Below are positions 33,700-43,089 of a stretch of DNA of 64,000 bases, one piece after another. The stretch covers positions 1,426,001-1,490,000 of the forward strand of contig NZ_CP143624.1 in NCBI RefSeq assembly GCF_050038885.1. Direction: 5' to 3'. A program made the position numbers and the translations under genes. Within the stretch, counting starts at the first letter, position 1. Every line of letters begins with the position of its first letter. The notes under the pieces were generated by a model. That model did no database searches. It was given only the letters and a program-made list of their open reading frames with translations, and had not been told where the DNA came from. The stretch comes from Myxococcus flavus (GTDB lineage Bacteria > Myxococcota > Myxococcia > Myxococcales > Myxococcaceae).

Positions 33700-35166
33700 A
33701 TGGCGAAAGCCCCCAGTATCGAGAAGCTCCTCCAGAGTGGCTCGGCGGAATGGAACCGGATGCGCAAGTCCGGCCAGGTCGCCACCGACCATACCGGCGC
33801 CACCTTCACTCAACTGTTCTCCGCCAACACGGACCTGTCGGGGCTCGGCCTCATCGGCTCCGAGTGGGACCGGTGCGACCTGTCCAAGGTCAACTTCCGG
33901 GACGCGGACCTCTCCAACGCCTACTTCCACGGCGGCCGACTCCAGGACTGCGACTTCCGGGGCGCGAACCTGGAAGGCGCGACGTTCGAAAAGCTGAAGT
34001 TGCTGCGCTGCGACTTCACGGGCGCCAAGGGCCTCGACGACGTCGAGATGGACGACGTGGACATGGACCGCGTCGTCGGTCTGGATGGCGAGGAGGCCCC
34101 GCCGCCTCCGCCGCCGCCCGCCCAGGGCATCACCGCCTTCACCCGTGAGCAGCGTGAGAAGGCGCTGGGCGTGCAGGCCTCGGCGCCGCTCCAGGGCGAG
34201 GCCCCGAGCGACGAGCTGCCGCCCTTCCGGCCCCAGGACCCGCCGGGCTCGCTCTTCTTCCGCGGGCTGAAGCGGCTGGGCGTACCGCCGCTGTGGGTGC
34301 TGGACGTGCCGGGCCTGCGGCCGCTCCTGCCGCAGCGGCTGCCGCCGGGCAGCTCGCTGGAGACGCTCTACCGCGAGGCGGTGAAGACGCGGCTGGAGAA
34401 CAAGAAGCCCGCGGCGGACCCCGCCGTGGTGGACCGCGCGCAGAAGGCGCTGCGGATGGGCGCCAAGGACGCCCCCGTGGCGGCCATGTACCTGCGCGAG
34501 GTGGGCGTGCTGCCCCTGTTCCGCTTCTCCGCCGCGCAGACGCTGAAGGCCGCGCTGCGGGAAGAAGTGGAGGTGGATGACCTGACGGGCTCCATCGACC
34601 CGCGCACCACCGGCGCGCTGCTGGAGCTGCGGCTGACGCACGAAGTCGTGGAGCACCTGCAGGAGGCGCGGCGCCGGCTGGCGGCCACGCAGCTCTACAC
34701 GTCGCTGCTGGAGGCGGGCTTCACCCCGGAGAACAACTGGGACGAGGCGCTGGACTCGAGCGACGCGTCGCTGGAGCTGGCGCAGCTGGCCACGGGTGAG
34801 GACCGCAACGCCCTGCTGGAGGGCTTCCAGGTCTTCGCGGCGCTGCCGGACGAGGCCCGGCTGCGGCGCCTGGCCTACCTGGCCGAGTCCGTCAGCAACC
34901 TGGAGCTGGTGAGCCGGCTGCCGGAGGGCATGGAGCCGTCGTGGCTGACCGGCCCCGAGACGCGCGAGTGCCACGACCGGGAGATGACGTACGTCCAGTC
35001 GCTGAAGGCGGAGGACATCCCGAGCAAGGTGGCGGCGCTGGCGAAGGAGGAGCTGGGTGTTCCCGAGGGCGAGGTGCCCGAGGAGAGCGACGGCGACCTC
35101 TTCGTGCACCTGCGCTGCGACGTGTGTGGCAAGGAGAAGCTCATCGTCCAGTCGCCGGAGGAGTAG
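33700..35166 (+). CDS. Pentapeptide-repeat protein with C-terminal CxxC module
   Basis: A 488-residue hypothetical protein. Residues ~35-115 show pentapeptide repeats of the A(D/N)LxX type (NTDLSGLGL, CDLSKVNFRDADLSNAYFHG, CDFRGANLEGATF), which form a right-handed quadrilateral beta helix. A Pro-run linker (about 140-150) leads to a ~300-residue helical domain, and the C-terminus has CDVCGKEK, a possible rubredoxin-knuckle CxxC. The function is not recognised: the repeats could mimic DNA or bind partners. The ATG at 33700 has little Shine-Dalgarno; the earlier frame start at 33658 is inside the neighbour's promoter. Divergent from RluA-type gene, only 44 bp apart. Confidence 0.75.
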   Translation: MAKAPSIEKLLQSGSAEWNRMRKSGQVATDHTGATFTQLFSANTDLSGLGLIGSEWDRCDLSKVNFRDADLSNAYFHGGRLQDCDFRGANLEGATFEKLKLLRCDFTGAKGLDDVEMDDVDMDRVVGLDGEEAPPPPPPPAQGITAFTREQREKALGVQASAPLQGEAPSDELPPFRPQDPPGSLFFRGLKRLGVPPLWVLDVPGLRPLLPQRLPPGSSLETLYREAVKTRLENKKPAADPAVVDRAQKALRMGAKDAPVAAMYLREVGVLPLFRFSAAQTLKAALREEVEVDDLTGSIDPRTTGALLELRLTHEVVEHLQEARRRLAATQLYTSLLEAGFTPENNWDEALDSSDASLELAQLATGEDRNALLEGFQVFAALPDEARLRRLAYLAESVSNLELVSRLPEGMEPSWLTGPETRECHDREMTYVQSLKAEDIPSKVAALAKEELGVPEGEVPEESDGDLFVHLRCDVCGKEKLIVQSPEE

Positions 35167-35190
35167 TCGCCCGGTGAAGGACGAGGCCCG

Positions 35191-35235
35191 CGGGGCCGCG
35201 GGGTCCGGGACACGCTCCCGGGCCTGGCGGCCCCG
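35191..35235 (+). terminator. Nested-hairpin terminator between convergent genes
   Basis: CGGGGCCG (35191-35198) pairs with CGGCCCCG (35228-35235), and inside it CCGGGA (35205-35210) pairs with TCCCGG (35216-35221). It lies between the pentapeptide gene stop and the MOSC gene stop, and TTTCT follows shortly after on the plus strand. Likely bidirectional. Confidence 0.6.
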
Positions 35236-35275
35236 TGGTGTTTCTGGCGTCAGGCCCCCCTGGGCCGCGCGGCCC

Positions 35276-35863
35276 TCATTGCTCCGGCAGCACGTACGTC
35301 ACCGGCCTGGGCAACACCACCTTCACGGTGTCTCCCGCGCGGATGACGCCGGGGCGCTCCACCCAGGCCACCAGTCCCCGGCGCTGCCACGCCGCCTTCA
35401 CGAAGCGGCTCGCCAGCTTCGGCACGTCCGGATGATGCGCCTCGATGACGCGCCCGGGGCCGATGCACGGCTCGTTCTCCCCTTCCACGACCAGCGTCGT
35501 GTCCTCCGGGAAGAACAGCCGCGTGCCCGGCGGCAGGTGCGTCAGCCGCGGCACCTCCGCCATTTCCAGGTTCGCCCCCAGCCACGACGCCAGCACGCGC
35601 GGAACGCCCAGCGCCTGCGCGACTTCGGCCAGCTCCTCTGTCGACACCAGCGAGAGCTGCCGCGTGTTGCGGATGGGCGTCCCCTTGGGGAACCACGGCG
35701 TGCGCACATCCGCCGCCCGCGTCAGGCCCGCGTGCCGGTCGCCCTCCAGCCCCTCGAAGGTCACCCGCGCCTCGGGCAGCTCCTTCGTGACGAAGCTCTT
35801 GCGTTCGGTACACACGAGGACGCGCACGACGCGTCCTTCCAGCTGCGGCTTCTGGCGGGCCAT
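35276..35863 (-). CDS. MOSC domain protein
   Basis: A 195-residue protein of the MOSC (molybdenum-cofactor sulfurase C-terminal) superfamily. Seen: the conserved LEGDRHAG near residue 40-47, a GANLEMAEVPRL region and GENEPCIGPGRVIEAHHPD with a Cys at the typical position. MOSC proteins bind a cysteine-persulfide or molybdopterin; here the reaction is unassigned. ATG 35863 is taken over an in-frame GTG 27 bp upstream. It follows the beta-CASP gene by 33 bp on the same strand, perhaps in one transcript. Confidence 0.8.
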   Translation of the reverse strand: MARQKPQLEGRVVRVLVCTERKSFVTKELPEARVTFEGLEGDRHAGLTRAADVRTPWFPKGTPIRNTRQLSLVSTEELAEVAQALGVPRVLASWLGANLEMAEVPRLTHLPPGTRLFFPEDTTLVVEGENEPCIGPGRVIEAHHPDVPKLASRFVKAAWQRRGLVAWVERPGVIRAGDTVKVVLPRPVTYVLPEQ

Positions 35864-35896
35864 GGCCGTGCTACTAGCGCATTCAGCCACCGCCTG

Positions 35897-36874
35897 TCAG
35901 AACAAGCCGAGCTGCTGCGGCTTGCCGCCCAGCGGCCGCGCGTCCATGCCCGCGTCGCGCAGCGCCTGCGCCAGCTCCTCCGCGAAGCCGTGACACGTCA
36001 GCACCTCCCGCGCGCCCGTGGACTTCGCGTAGGACACCAGCCCCGGGAAGTCCGCGTGGTCCGATAGCGCGAAGGCCACGTCCGCGCCGTAGCGCCGCGT
36101 CGCGCCCCGGTCCACCGCCCACCCCGTCAGCACCGCCGTCGCCCGGGGCCACAGCGGCGCCAGCGCCCCACCCCGTGCGTGGTGTGGCGGGAAGAAGAGC
36201 ACCTCGCCGGGCTCCACCCGGCCGTCGTAGCAGCGCAGGTTTTCAATCGGCACGCCCAGCTCCGCGTAGAGCTGCGCCACCTCGTAGATGGAGGCGTGCG
36301 CCACCAGCGGAAAGCCGCGTCCCGCCAGGTGCTTCATCGCCTCCTGGCTCTTGCCCAGCGGATACCCCAGCAGCACCGGCACCGCGCCACGCTCCAGCTG
36401 CACCCGCAGCCACGCCTCCACCTGCCCCAGCACCTCCGCGCGCGGCGGGAAGCGGTAGCGCGGATGACCGAAGGTGGACTCGATGACGAGCGTGTCGCAC
36501 TCGGCCACCTCCGTCGCCTCCGCGGTGAGCGACGGCGCCACGTTCAGGTCCCCGGTGTAGACGATGCGGCGCCCATCCGGACGCGTCACGCGCAGCTGCG
36601 CGCTGCCCAGGATGTGCCCCGCGGGCAGCAGCTCCAGCACCAGCGGCCCCAGCTCGAAGGGCTCGCGGAAAGGCACGGCGCGCGGCTCACGGACGGGCCC
36701 CAGCCGGTGCGCCATGAAGCGCAGCGTGGCCGCCGTGGCGATGGTGCTCTCATGCCGGGCGATGTGGTCCGAGTGCCCGTGACTCACGAAGCACAGCGGC
36801 GACTTGCGCTTCGCATCCAGGGACAGGGGGGTGCCCGTCAGGTGCATCCCGTTTCGCCGCAGCTCCACACTCAT
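35897..36874 (-). CDS. MBL-fold beta-CASP nuclease-like protein
   Basis: A 325-residue metallo-beta-lactamase-fold protein of the YSH1/CPSF-like beta-CASP group. Seen: FVSHGHSDHIARHE (HxHxDH zinc motif), GHILGSAQLRV (metal His), the TGDLNV Asp, ESTFGHPRYRF, and a C-terminal SDHADFPGL with the final metal His. Bacterial members are RNA or DNA exonucleases, some linked to DNA ligase; no ligase is adjacent here. ATG 36874 (MSVELRRNG) is preferred to a 35-codon Arg/Gly extension that overlaps the next gene's spacer. Gene order suggests linkage with MOSC and EamA genes. Confidence 0.8.
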   Translation of the reverse strand: MSVELRRNGMHLTGTPLSLDAKRKSPLCFVSHGHSDHIARHESTIATAATLRFMAHRLGPVREPRAVPFREPFELGPLVLELLPAGHILGSAQLRVTRPDGRRIVYTGDLNVAPSLTAEATEVAECDTLVIESTFGHPRYRFPPRAEVLGQVEAWLRVQLERGAVPVLLGYPLGKSQEAMKHLAGRGFPLVAHASIYEVAQLYAELGVPIENLRCYDGRVEPGEVLFFPPHHARGGALAPLWPRATAVLTGWAVDRGATRRYGADVAFALSDHADFPGLVSYAKSTGAREVLTCHGFAEELAQALRDAGMDARPLGGKPQQLGLF

Positions 36875-36991
36875 GGGAAGGGCCCCGGGTATAGCGCGTC
36901 CCCGCGCCCATGGCCCGCGTCGCTTCGCGGCCCCGCTCGCCCGGCCGGTGGCCAGGCCCGCCACGCCAGGACGCAGCACGAGGAAGCGCCG

Positions 36992-37933
36992 CTACCGCAC
37001 TGCAACCCGCGCCCGCCACCACAGCCACGCCGCCGCGCCCACCTCCGACATCAGCACGCCCGACAGGATGAGCGCGCCGCCGAGCCACTCGCGAGGCCCG
37101 AGCGTCTCGTAGCCCAGCAGCACCGAGTACACAGCGGCGAACACCGACTCGAGCGAGTAGATGACCGCCGCGCGCACCGCCGTGGTGCGAGCCTGTCCCC
37201 ACGTCTGGATGCTGATGGCCAGCGCGCTGGCGAACACGCCACAGATGAGCACCGCGCCCACGAAGGAGGGATGCCACGCCACGCGCCGCTCCACGAAGGG
37301 CAGGCACAGCGCGGACAGCAGCGCCACCGTCCAGAGCTGCACCGCCACCATCCCCATGACGCCCTGCTTCGGCGCATGCCGCTCCGTCAGGAGGATGTGA
37401 CACGCATAGGCCACCGCGCAGCCCAGCGACAGCACATCCCCCGTCGACAGGCCGCCACCGCCCATCCCCGCGTCGGGCTGCGTGAAGAGATAGAGCCCCA
37501 CCGCCGCCAGGCCCACGCCCAGCAGCGAGGTCGGCTTCGGCGACTTCCGGTAGAGCACCACGGACAGCAGCGGCACGAGCAGCACGCACAGCCCGGTGAT
37601 GAACGCCGAGCGGGAGGGCGTGGTGGTGGCCAGCCCCACCGTTTGCAGCGTGTAGGCCAGAAAGAGGCACGTGCCCAGCATCGCGCCGCTGCGCAGGTTG
37701 CGCGGCGTCAGCAGCTGCCGTCCCGCGAGCAGGCTCAGCACCGTCGCGCCCACGAGGAAGCGCAGCGTGAGGAAGCTGAACGGGTCGCCATGCCCGAGCG
37801 CGTCCTTCACCACCACGAAGGTGATGCCCCAGAACGAGGTGATGAGCGCCAGCGCCCCATCCGCACGGAGGCGCTGCGACCGCGATGGAGGCTCCGAGGT
37901 GCCCCCCAGCATGTCGGACGTCGAGGTGCTCAT
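36992..37933 (-). CDS. EamA/DMT-family transporter
   Basis: A 313-residue drug/metabolite transporter with 10 predicted helices in two EamA repeats. Repeat 1 is recognisable from ALALITSFWGITFVVVKDAL and the RFLVGATVLS helix, and repeat 2 from SLGCAVAYACHILLTERHAP and ESVFAAVYSVLLGYE. Exporters of amino acids, sugars or nucleosides belong here; substrate not determinable. ATG 37933 (MSTSTSDM) is used; a 39-codon extension upstream is Arg/Pro-rich and unlikely. Same strand as neighbours but with ~115-bp gaps. Confidence 0.85.
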   Translation of the reverse strand: MSTSTSDMLGGTSEPPSRSQRLRADGALALITSFWGITFVVVKDALGHGDPFSFLTLRFLVGATVLSLLAGRQLLTPRNLRSGAMLGTCLFLAYTLQTVGLATTTPSRSAFITGLCVLLVPLLSVVLYRKSPKPTSLLGVGLAAVGLYLFTQPDAGMGGGGLSTGDVLSLGCAVAYACHILLTERHAPKQGVMGMVAVQLWTVALLSALCLPFVERRVAWHPSFVGAVLICGVFASALAISIQTWGQARTTAVRAAVIYSLESVFAAVYSVLLGYETLGPREWLGGALILSGVLMSEVGAAAWLWWRARVAVR

Positions 37934-38046
37934 GGTGCGGGCGTTCCAGCGCAGAGGAGGACGCCGGGGCCGCCCGGTGACAACGTGGCGGCCATGGCCG
38001 CAGGCGTTTTGGCTCAGCCAGGGCGGCCGCGCAACCCTCGGGCGGC

Positions 38047-39027
38047 TCACGCCCCCAGCCGGCGCTCCATCACCACCAGCCGCTTGGACTGGCCCGAGGC
38101 GTCCCAGGCCTCGTTGGCCTGCTGGGTCAGCGCGGCGTCCGCCCGCTGGAAGCCCAGCCGCTCGAACGTGCGCAGGGATGCCGTGTTGTCGTCATCCACG
38201 TCCGCGAAGAGCCATGCCTCGCCCTGCCGCAGCGCCTCCGCCATCAGGGTCCGCAGCAGGCCGGTGGCCACGCCCATGCGCCGCACCCGGGGCGACACCA
38301 CCAACGAGCGCACCCAGGGGCCTTCGAGCTGCAATCCCTCCTGGCGGTAGGAGTCCATCCACGCGAAGCCGAACAGCCGCCCCTGGGCGTCAAAGGCCCC
38401 CGCCGCCGCGCCCTGGCGTCCCGCATCGGACACCCCCCACCGCTCGCGAAGCTGGCGGCGCAGGAAGCCCGGCGACACGACCAGCCGCTCCTGCGCGAAG
38501 GCCAGCAGCGCGTCCAGGTCGTCCTCCGTGAGCAGCCGTATCTCCAGCGGCCCCACCAGCCGGCGACGCAGCGGCCGTGACCACCCAGAGAGAAAGTCCC
38601 ACACACCCTGAGACATTAGCCGGGTCCAGGGCCGAGCCCACGCCGTGGACGCGGCCCGCTGTGCCATCCACAGCGCCGGGCGGAAGGGCCTGGGCAGCGG
38701 CACCACCCAGCGGCCCCTCCGGATGGCCACCACCCGTCCCAGCGTCACGCCCCCGGGCGCGTCCGCCAGTCCCAGGAGCGAGGCCGTCCGCCACGGCTGG
38801 GTGGACACCACCACCTGGGCCACCAGCTCGCGGTCCTGGCGCATCAGCGCGATGTCGCCGGGCGCCAGCAGGCCCGGGCCGCACCGCATCACCCGCACCG
38901 AGTCCCCTGGGCGCAGCAAGGGAGCCAGGCTTCGCCCCGCGCCCCGCACCCACAGCCGGTGCCCCGGAGGCAACGCCTCCAGCACCCCCAACAGCACCTC
39001 TGCGGAGGAGGCTCTGCGCGACGGCAT
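38047..39027 (-). CDS. S24/S26-peptidase-like domain fused to GNAT acetyltransferase
   Basis: A 326-residue two-domain protein. The N-terminal ~75 residues resemble the S24/S26 (LexA/signal-peptidase) catalytic core: GRSLAPLLRPGDSVRV with Ser33 at the nucleophile position and LLAPGDIALM, but the expected general-base Lys or His is replaced by Gln71 (LVAQVVVS). The N-domain is probably not a working protease. The C-terminal ~175 residues are a GNAT acyltransferase with the acetyl-CoA motif VVSPRVRRMGVATGLLRTLM. Substrate unknown. The start at 39027 is the first ATG and gives a complete N-domain. No obvious operon partners; it is divergent from the Coa1-like gene. Confidence 0.7.
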   Translation of the reverse strand: MPSRRASSAEVLLGVLEALPPGHRLWVRGAGRSLAPLLRPGDSVRVMRCGPGLLAPGDIALMRQDRELVAQVVVSTQPWRTASLLGLADAPGGVTLGRVVAIRRGRWVVPLPRPFRPALWMAQRAASTAWARPWTRLMSQGVWDFLSGWSRPLRRRLVGPLEIRLLTEDDLDALLAFAQERLVVSPGFLRRQLRERWGVSDAGRQGAAAGAFDAQGRLFGFAWMDSYRQEGLQLEGPWVRSLVVSPRVRRMGVATGLLRTLMAEALRQGEAWLFADVDDDNTASLRTFERLGFQRADAALTQQANEAWDASGQSKRLVVMERRLGA

Positions 39028-39182
39028 GCTCCCAACCCCACGTGCCCACCGGCCCTCTCGAGCACGCGCGAAATCTACCTGTTGCCCGGTACACAGACCA
39101 ACCGTTGGCGGCGGCAGGTGCCTTCCGCGTGGCGCGGGAGCGAATATGAGGAGGCCGCACGCGCAGCACGACGGAGGCGTCC

Positions 39183-39725
39183 ATGGACACGGTGCAGGAA
39201 GGTTCGATGGCGCCCCGGCCCGGCTGGTGGAGCCGCAACTGGCGCTGGGCCGCGCCGCTGGGCTGCCTGGGGCTGGTGGCCTCGTGCGCCTGCCTGGGCA
39301 TGCTCGTCGTGTACCTGGGCTTCACCTCGCTGGGACGGTCCGAGGCCCATCAGGAGGCGGTGGCCATCGCCAGCGAGGACCCGGAAGTGCAACGCGCCCT
39401 GGGGACGCCCATCGAGAGCGGCCTGCCCCGGCGCACGTCGACGCTCCGGCGCAACGGGACCTCGCGCGCGCAGTTCTCCCTGCCGCTCGAGGGGCCTCGG
39501 GGCGAGGCCACGCTGCACGCGCAGGGTGAGCAGCGAGGCGACGGCCCGTGGCGCTTCAACGCCCTCACCGTCCACCTGCGCGACGGCACCGTCATCGACC
39601 TGCTCCGCGACGACGCGACGCCGCCGCCCGAGCTGCCACTGCCCGCCGAGCCGCCCTACGCGGACGAAGCCCCGGAGCCCGAGGAGGAGGCGCCTCGCGA
39701 CGCGGGGCGCGAAATCGAGCTGTAG
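39183..39725 (+). CDS. Coa1/Tim21-like membrane-anchored protein
   Basis: A 180-residue protein: short N-terminus, one TM helix at ~25-48 (LGCLGLVASCACLGMLVVYL), then a ~90-residue alpha/beta domain and an acidic Pro-rich tail. The HQEAVAIASEDPEVQRALGTPIE and ARGEATLHAQ-type elements match the Coa1/Tim21 family; related bacterial proteins are membrane-anchored domains of unassigned function. The ATG at 39183 has a recognisable but weak ribosome site. Convergent with etfA and separated from it by a strong terminator hairpin. Confidence 0.6.
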   Translation: MDTVQEGSMAPRPGWWSRNWRWAAPLGCLGLVASCACLGMLVVYLGFTSLGRSEAHQEAVAIASEDPEVQRALGTPIESGLPRRTSTLRRNGTSRAQFSLPLEGPRGEATLHAQGEQRGDGPWRFNALTVHLRDGTVIDLLRDDATPPPELPLPAEPPYADEAPEPEEEAPRDAGREIEL

Positions 39726-39749
39726 GGCACGCTCGCCGCCAGAAATGCG

Positions 39750-39785
39750 AAGGGGCGGCGCGGGGAAGTCCCCACGTCGCCCCTT
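39750..39785. terminator. Strong bidirectional hairpin terminator
   Basis: An 11-bp stem, AAGGGGCGGCG (39750-39760) with CGTCGCCCCTT (39775-39785), one G-U pair, encloses an inner GGGG/CCCC stem (39762-39765 with 39770-39773). It lies between convergent Coa1-like and etfA genes and has A residues before and T residues after the arms. High GC makes it a credible terminator for both directions. Confidence 0.7.
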
Positions 39786-39812
39786 GCGAGGACACGCGCG
39801 TGTCCCGGGTGA

Positions 39813-40778
<966 letters not shown>

Positions 40779-40814
40779 TTGGATGACTCCGAAAAGAGGT
40801 AACGGGAGGGCCGC

Positions 40815-41612
40815 TCAGACGACCTTCGCCTCGTTGTGCAGCTTCTCCACCAGGGCCGGAACGTCCTCGACCTTGATGCCGGCCTTGCGCGGCGGCGGCG
40901 AGGACATCTTCAGCACCTGGATGGCCGGGGTGACGTCCACGCCCAGCTTGGCCGGCGTCAGCTCCTCGATGGGCTTGCTCTTCGCCTTCATGATGCCCGG
41001 GAGGCTGGCGTAGCGCGGCTGGTTGAGGCGCAGGTCCGTGGTGACGATGGCCGGCAGCTGGCACTCCACCGTGGCCAGCCCGTTGTCGACCTCGCGGATG
41101 ACCTGCACGCTCTTCTTGTCGGCGGAGAGGACGATGGCGGGAACCTTGTTCTTCTCCTGCTCGCTCTCCATGGACTCCACCTTGGAGGCGAACGTGGCCT
41201 GGCCCCAGCCCAGGAACTCGGCCAGGTACTGGCCCACCTGGTTCTGGTCATCGTCGATGGACTGCTTGCCGAGGATGACGAGGTCCGGCTGCTCCTTCTC
41301 CACCACCTTCTGGAGCAGGCTGGCGATGCCCAGTTGGTCCAGCGCGCCCGTGTGGTTCACCCACACCGCGCGGTTCGCGCCCATGGCCAGCGCGTGGCGC
41401 AGCTGCTCCTGCACCTCCTTGCCACCGATGGACACCACGACGACCTCGCCCTGGTGCTTGGCGACGAGGCGCAGGCCCTCTTCGACGCCGATTTCATCGA
41501 AGGGGTTGATCTTGTACTTGAGCCCCTCCTGAACGATGCCCGAGCCATCCGGCTTGACCTTGATCTTCGACTCGGGGTCTTCCACGCGCTTGGCGGTGAC
41601 GAGAATCTTCAC
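40815..41612 (-). CDS. etfB: Electron transfer flavoprotein subunit beta
   Basis: AMP-binding beta subunit, 265 residues. Seen: MKILVTAKRVEDPE start, INPFDEIGVEEGLRL, LVILGKQSIDDDQNQVGQYLAE, and the LPAIVTTDLRLNQPRYASLPGIMKAK loop that interacts with partner dehydrogenases. The start is GTG (41610-41612), with AAGGAG about 10 bp upstream. The leader holds a candidate sigma-70 promoter at 41701-41730 and a TTGACTCGG half-site at 41674-41682. Confidence 0.97.
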   Translation of the reverse strand: MKILVTAKRVEDPESKIKVKPDGSGIVQEGLKYKINPFDEIGVEEGLRLVAKHQGEVVVVSIGGKEVQEQLRHALAMGANRAVWVNHTGALDQLGIASLLQKVVEKEQPDLVILGKQSIDDDQNQVGQYLAEFLGWGQATFASKVESMESEQEKNKVPAIVLSADKKSVQVIREVDNGLATVECQLPAIVTTDLRLNQPRYASLPGIMKAKSKPIEELTPAKLGVDVTPAIQVLKMSSPPPRKAGIKVEDVPALVEKLHNEAKVV

Positions 41613-41700
41613 GGCGGTGCTTCTCCTTACGGGGAGGAGTTTGGAATCTGGAAAACAGTCCGGGCGGGCCAGGTTGACTCGGCGCGCGAACGGCCTGGGT

Positions 41701-41730
41701 TAATAGGCATTGGCGCGTCGCGGCGGCAAT
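41701..41730 (-). promoter_or_regulatory. Candidate sigma-70 promoter for etfBA
   Basis: On the minus strand TTGCCG (41725-41730) and TATTAA (41701-41706) are 18 bp apart. The promoter lies ~90 bp before the etfB GTG. The half-site TTGACTC at 41674-41680, between promoter and gene, resembles the palindrome before the acyl-CoA dehydrogenase. Confidence 0.45.
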
Positions 41731-41762
41731 GGGAAACGGCCGCCGGACGCGGTGCTGCGGCG

Positions 41763-42899
41763 CTACTTGAACAGTTCCCGCGCGATGACGAGCCGCTGGA
41801 CCTGGCTGGTGCCCTCGTAGACCTGGATGAGCTTGGCGTCGCGCATCAGCTTCTCCACGGGGTACTCCTTGATGTAGCCGTAGCCGCCGTACACCTGGAC
41901 GGCGTCGGTGGCGACCTTCATCGCCATGTCCGCGGCGAAGCACTTCGCGTAGCTGGACTGGAGGGTGTTGCGCTTGCCCTCGTCCAGCAGCCACGCGCTC
42001 TCGTAGGTGAGCATGCGCGCCGCGTGGGTGTTCATGGCCATCTCGGCAATCATGAACTGGATGGCCTGGTGCTCGATGATGGGCTTGCCGAAGGTGCGGC
42101 GCTGCGAAGAGTACTCCATGGAGTACTCGAGCGCGGCCCGGGCGATGCCCACGGAGAACATGGCCGTCAGCGGACGGCTGTTGTCCAGCGTGGCCATGGC
42201 GATGGCGAAGCCCTGCCCCTCTTCGCCGATGCGGTTCTCCACCGGCACGCGCACGTCCTCGAACGTCAGCGACACGGTGTCGCTGGCGCGCTGGCCCATC
42301 TTGTTCTCGTGCTTGCTGACGGTGAGACCGGGGGGCCGGCCCTCCACCACGAAGCAGGTGATGCCCTTGTGCTTCTTGGATTTGTCGACGGTGGCGAACA
42401 CCGTGTACTGCTCGGCGTGGCCGCCGTTGGTGATGAAGCACTTGGCGCCGTTGATGACGTAGTGGTCACCCTCGCGCCGCGCCGTGGTCTGCATGTTGGC
42501 CACGTCGCTGCCCGCCTCCGGCTCCGTGAGGCAGAACGAGGAGAACTTCACCTTCTCCCCGAAGTGCGACAGCAGGCGCTTCTTCTGCTCGTCCGTCGCG
42601 TGGAGGATGATGGGCAGGTTGGCCAGGTCGTTGGCGATGATGGACGTCGCCACGCCCGCACAGCCCCAGCTCAGCTCCTCGGCGACGATGACCTGCTCCA
42701 GGTGGGACAAACCCACGCCGCCGTACTCGGCGGGGATGGCCATGTTGAGCAGGCCCAGCTCCCATGCCGCCGTCAACAAATCCCGAGGGAAGGTGGCCGT
42801 CTCGTCGTAGTGCGCGGCCTTGGGACGAATCACTTCACGTGCGAACTTGCGAGCTGCCTCCTGCAGCGCGCGCTGGGCGTCGGTGAGCTGGAATTCCAT
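41763..42899 (-). CDS. Acyl-CoA dehydrogenase
   Basis: Medium-chain-type flavin acyl-CoA dehydrogenase of 378 residues that introduces an alpha-beta double bond and donates electrons to ETF. Seen: SSFCLTEPEAGSDVANM, NGAKCFITNGGHA, RRTFGKPIIEHQAIQF, VQVYGGYGYIKEYPVEKLMRDAK, and the C-terminal catalytic Glu in VYEGTSQVQRLVIAREL. ATG 42899 (MEFQLTDAQRALQ) is the standard start; a 17-codon extension is rejected because it would span the operator palindrome at 42926-42941. Its position next to etfBA supports a shared beta-oxidation role. Substrate length not determinable. Confidence 0.95.
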   Translation of the reverse strand: MEFQLTDAQRALQEAARKFAREVIRPKAAHYDETATFPRDLLTAAWELGLLNMAIPAEYGGVGLSHLEQVIVAEELSWGCAGVATSIIANDLANLPIILHATDEQKKRLLSHFGEKVKFSSFCLTEPEAGSDVANMQTTARREGDHYVINGAKCFITNGGHAEQYTVFATVDKSKKHKGITCFVVEGRPPGLTVSKHENKMGQRASDTVSLTFEDVRVPVENRIGEEGQGFAIAMATLDNSRPLTAMFSVGIARAALEYSMEYSSQRRTFGKPIIEHQAIQFMIAEMAMNTHAARMLTYESAWLLDEGKRNTLQSSYAKCFAADMAMKVATDAVQVYGGYGYIKEYPVEKLMRDAKLIQVYEGTSQVQRLVIARELFK

Positions 42900-42925
42900 G
42901 GGGCCCTCGTGCCTCCGTTGGCGTA

Positions 42926-42941
42926 TTGACTCGGGAGTCAA
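42926..42941. promoter_or_regulatory. Perfect palindrome, candidate operator upstream of acyl-CoA dehydrogenase
   Basis: TTGACTC-GG-GAGTCAA is a perfect 7+2+7 inverted repeat, 27 bp before the acd ATG. Its symmetry and length suit a dimeric TetR- or similar repressor of fatty-acid/acyl-CoA genes. A matching half-site TTGACTCGG is in the etfB leader at 41674-41682. No regulator gene is close by. Confidence 0.6.
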
Positions 42942-43014
42942 CGAATACATGCCACGGCGCGAAATCGCCAGCGCAACCCGCTTGGTGCCGGAGGTGGGCA
43001 GGGCCCCATCTTCT

Positions 43015-43053
43015 CGAAAAGAAAAGCCCCACCCCCGCCTGGGGGGTGGAGCC
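43015..43053 (-). terminator. Rho-independent terminator for transaldolase gene
   Basis: Read on the minus strand, a CCACCC/GGGTGG-type GC stem with a short loop is followed by a T-rich run (GGCTTTTCTTTTC). The stem lies at about 43027-43053, 37 bp after the tal stop at 43090. The T run supports genuine factor-independent termination, which is uncommon in this GC-rich window. Confidence 0.7.
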
Positions 43054-43089
43054 TGGAAAAAGGGCCATGAAACTTGATTTTCCGGTGGG

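Noticed and set aside
36179..38350. 723-codon plus-strand frame across the nuclease and EamA genes
   Set aside because: Spans two real genes on the opposite strand; composition His/Arg/Pro-rich with no recognisable domain.
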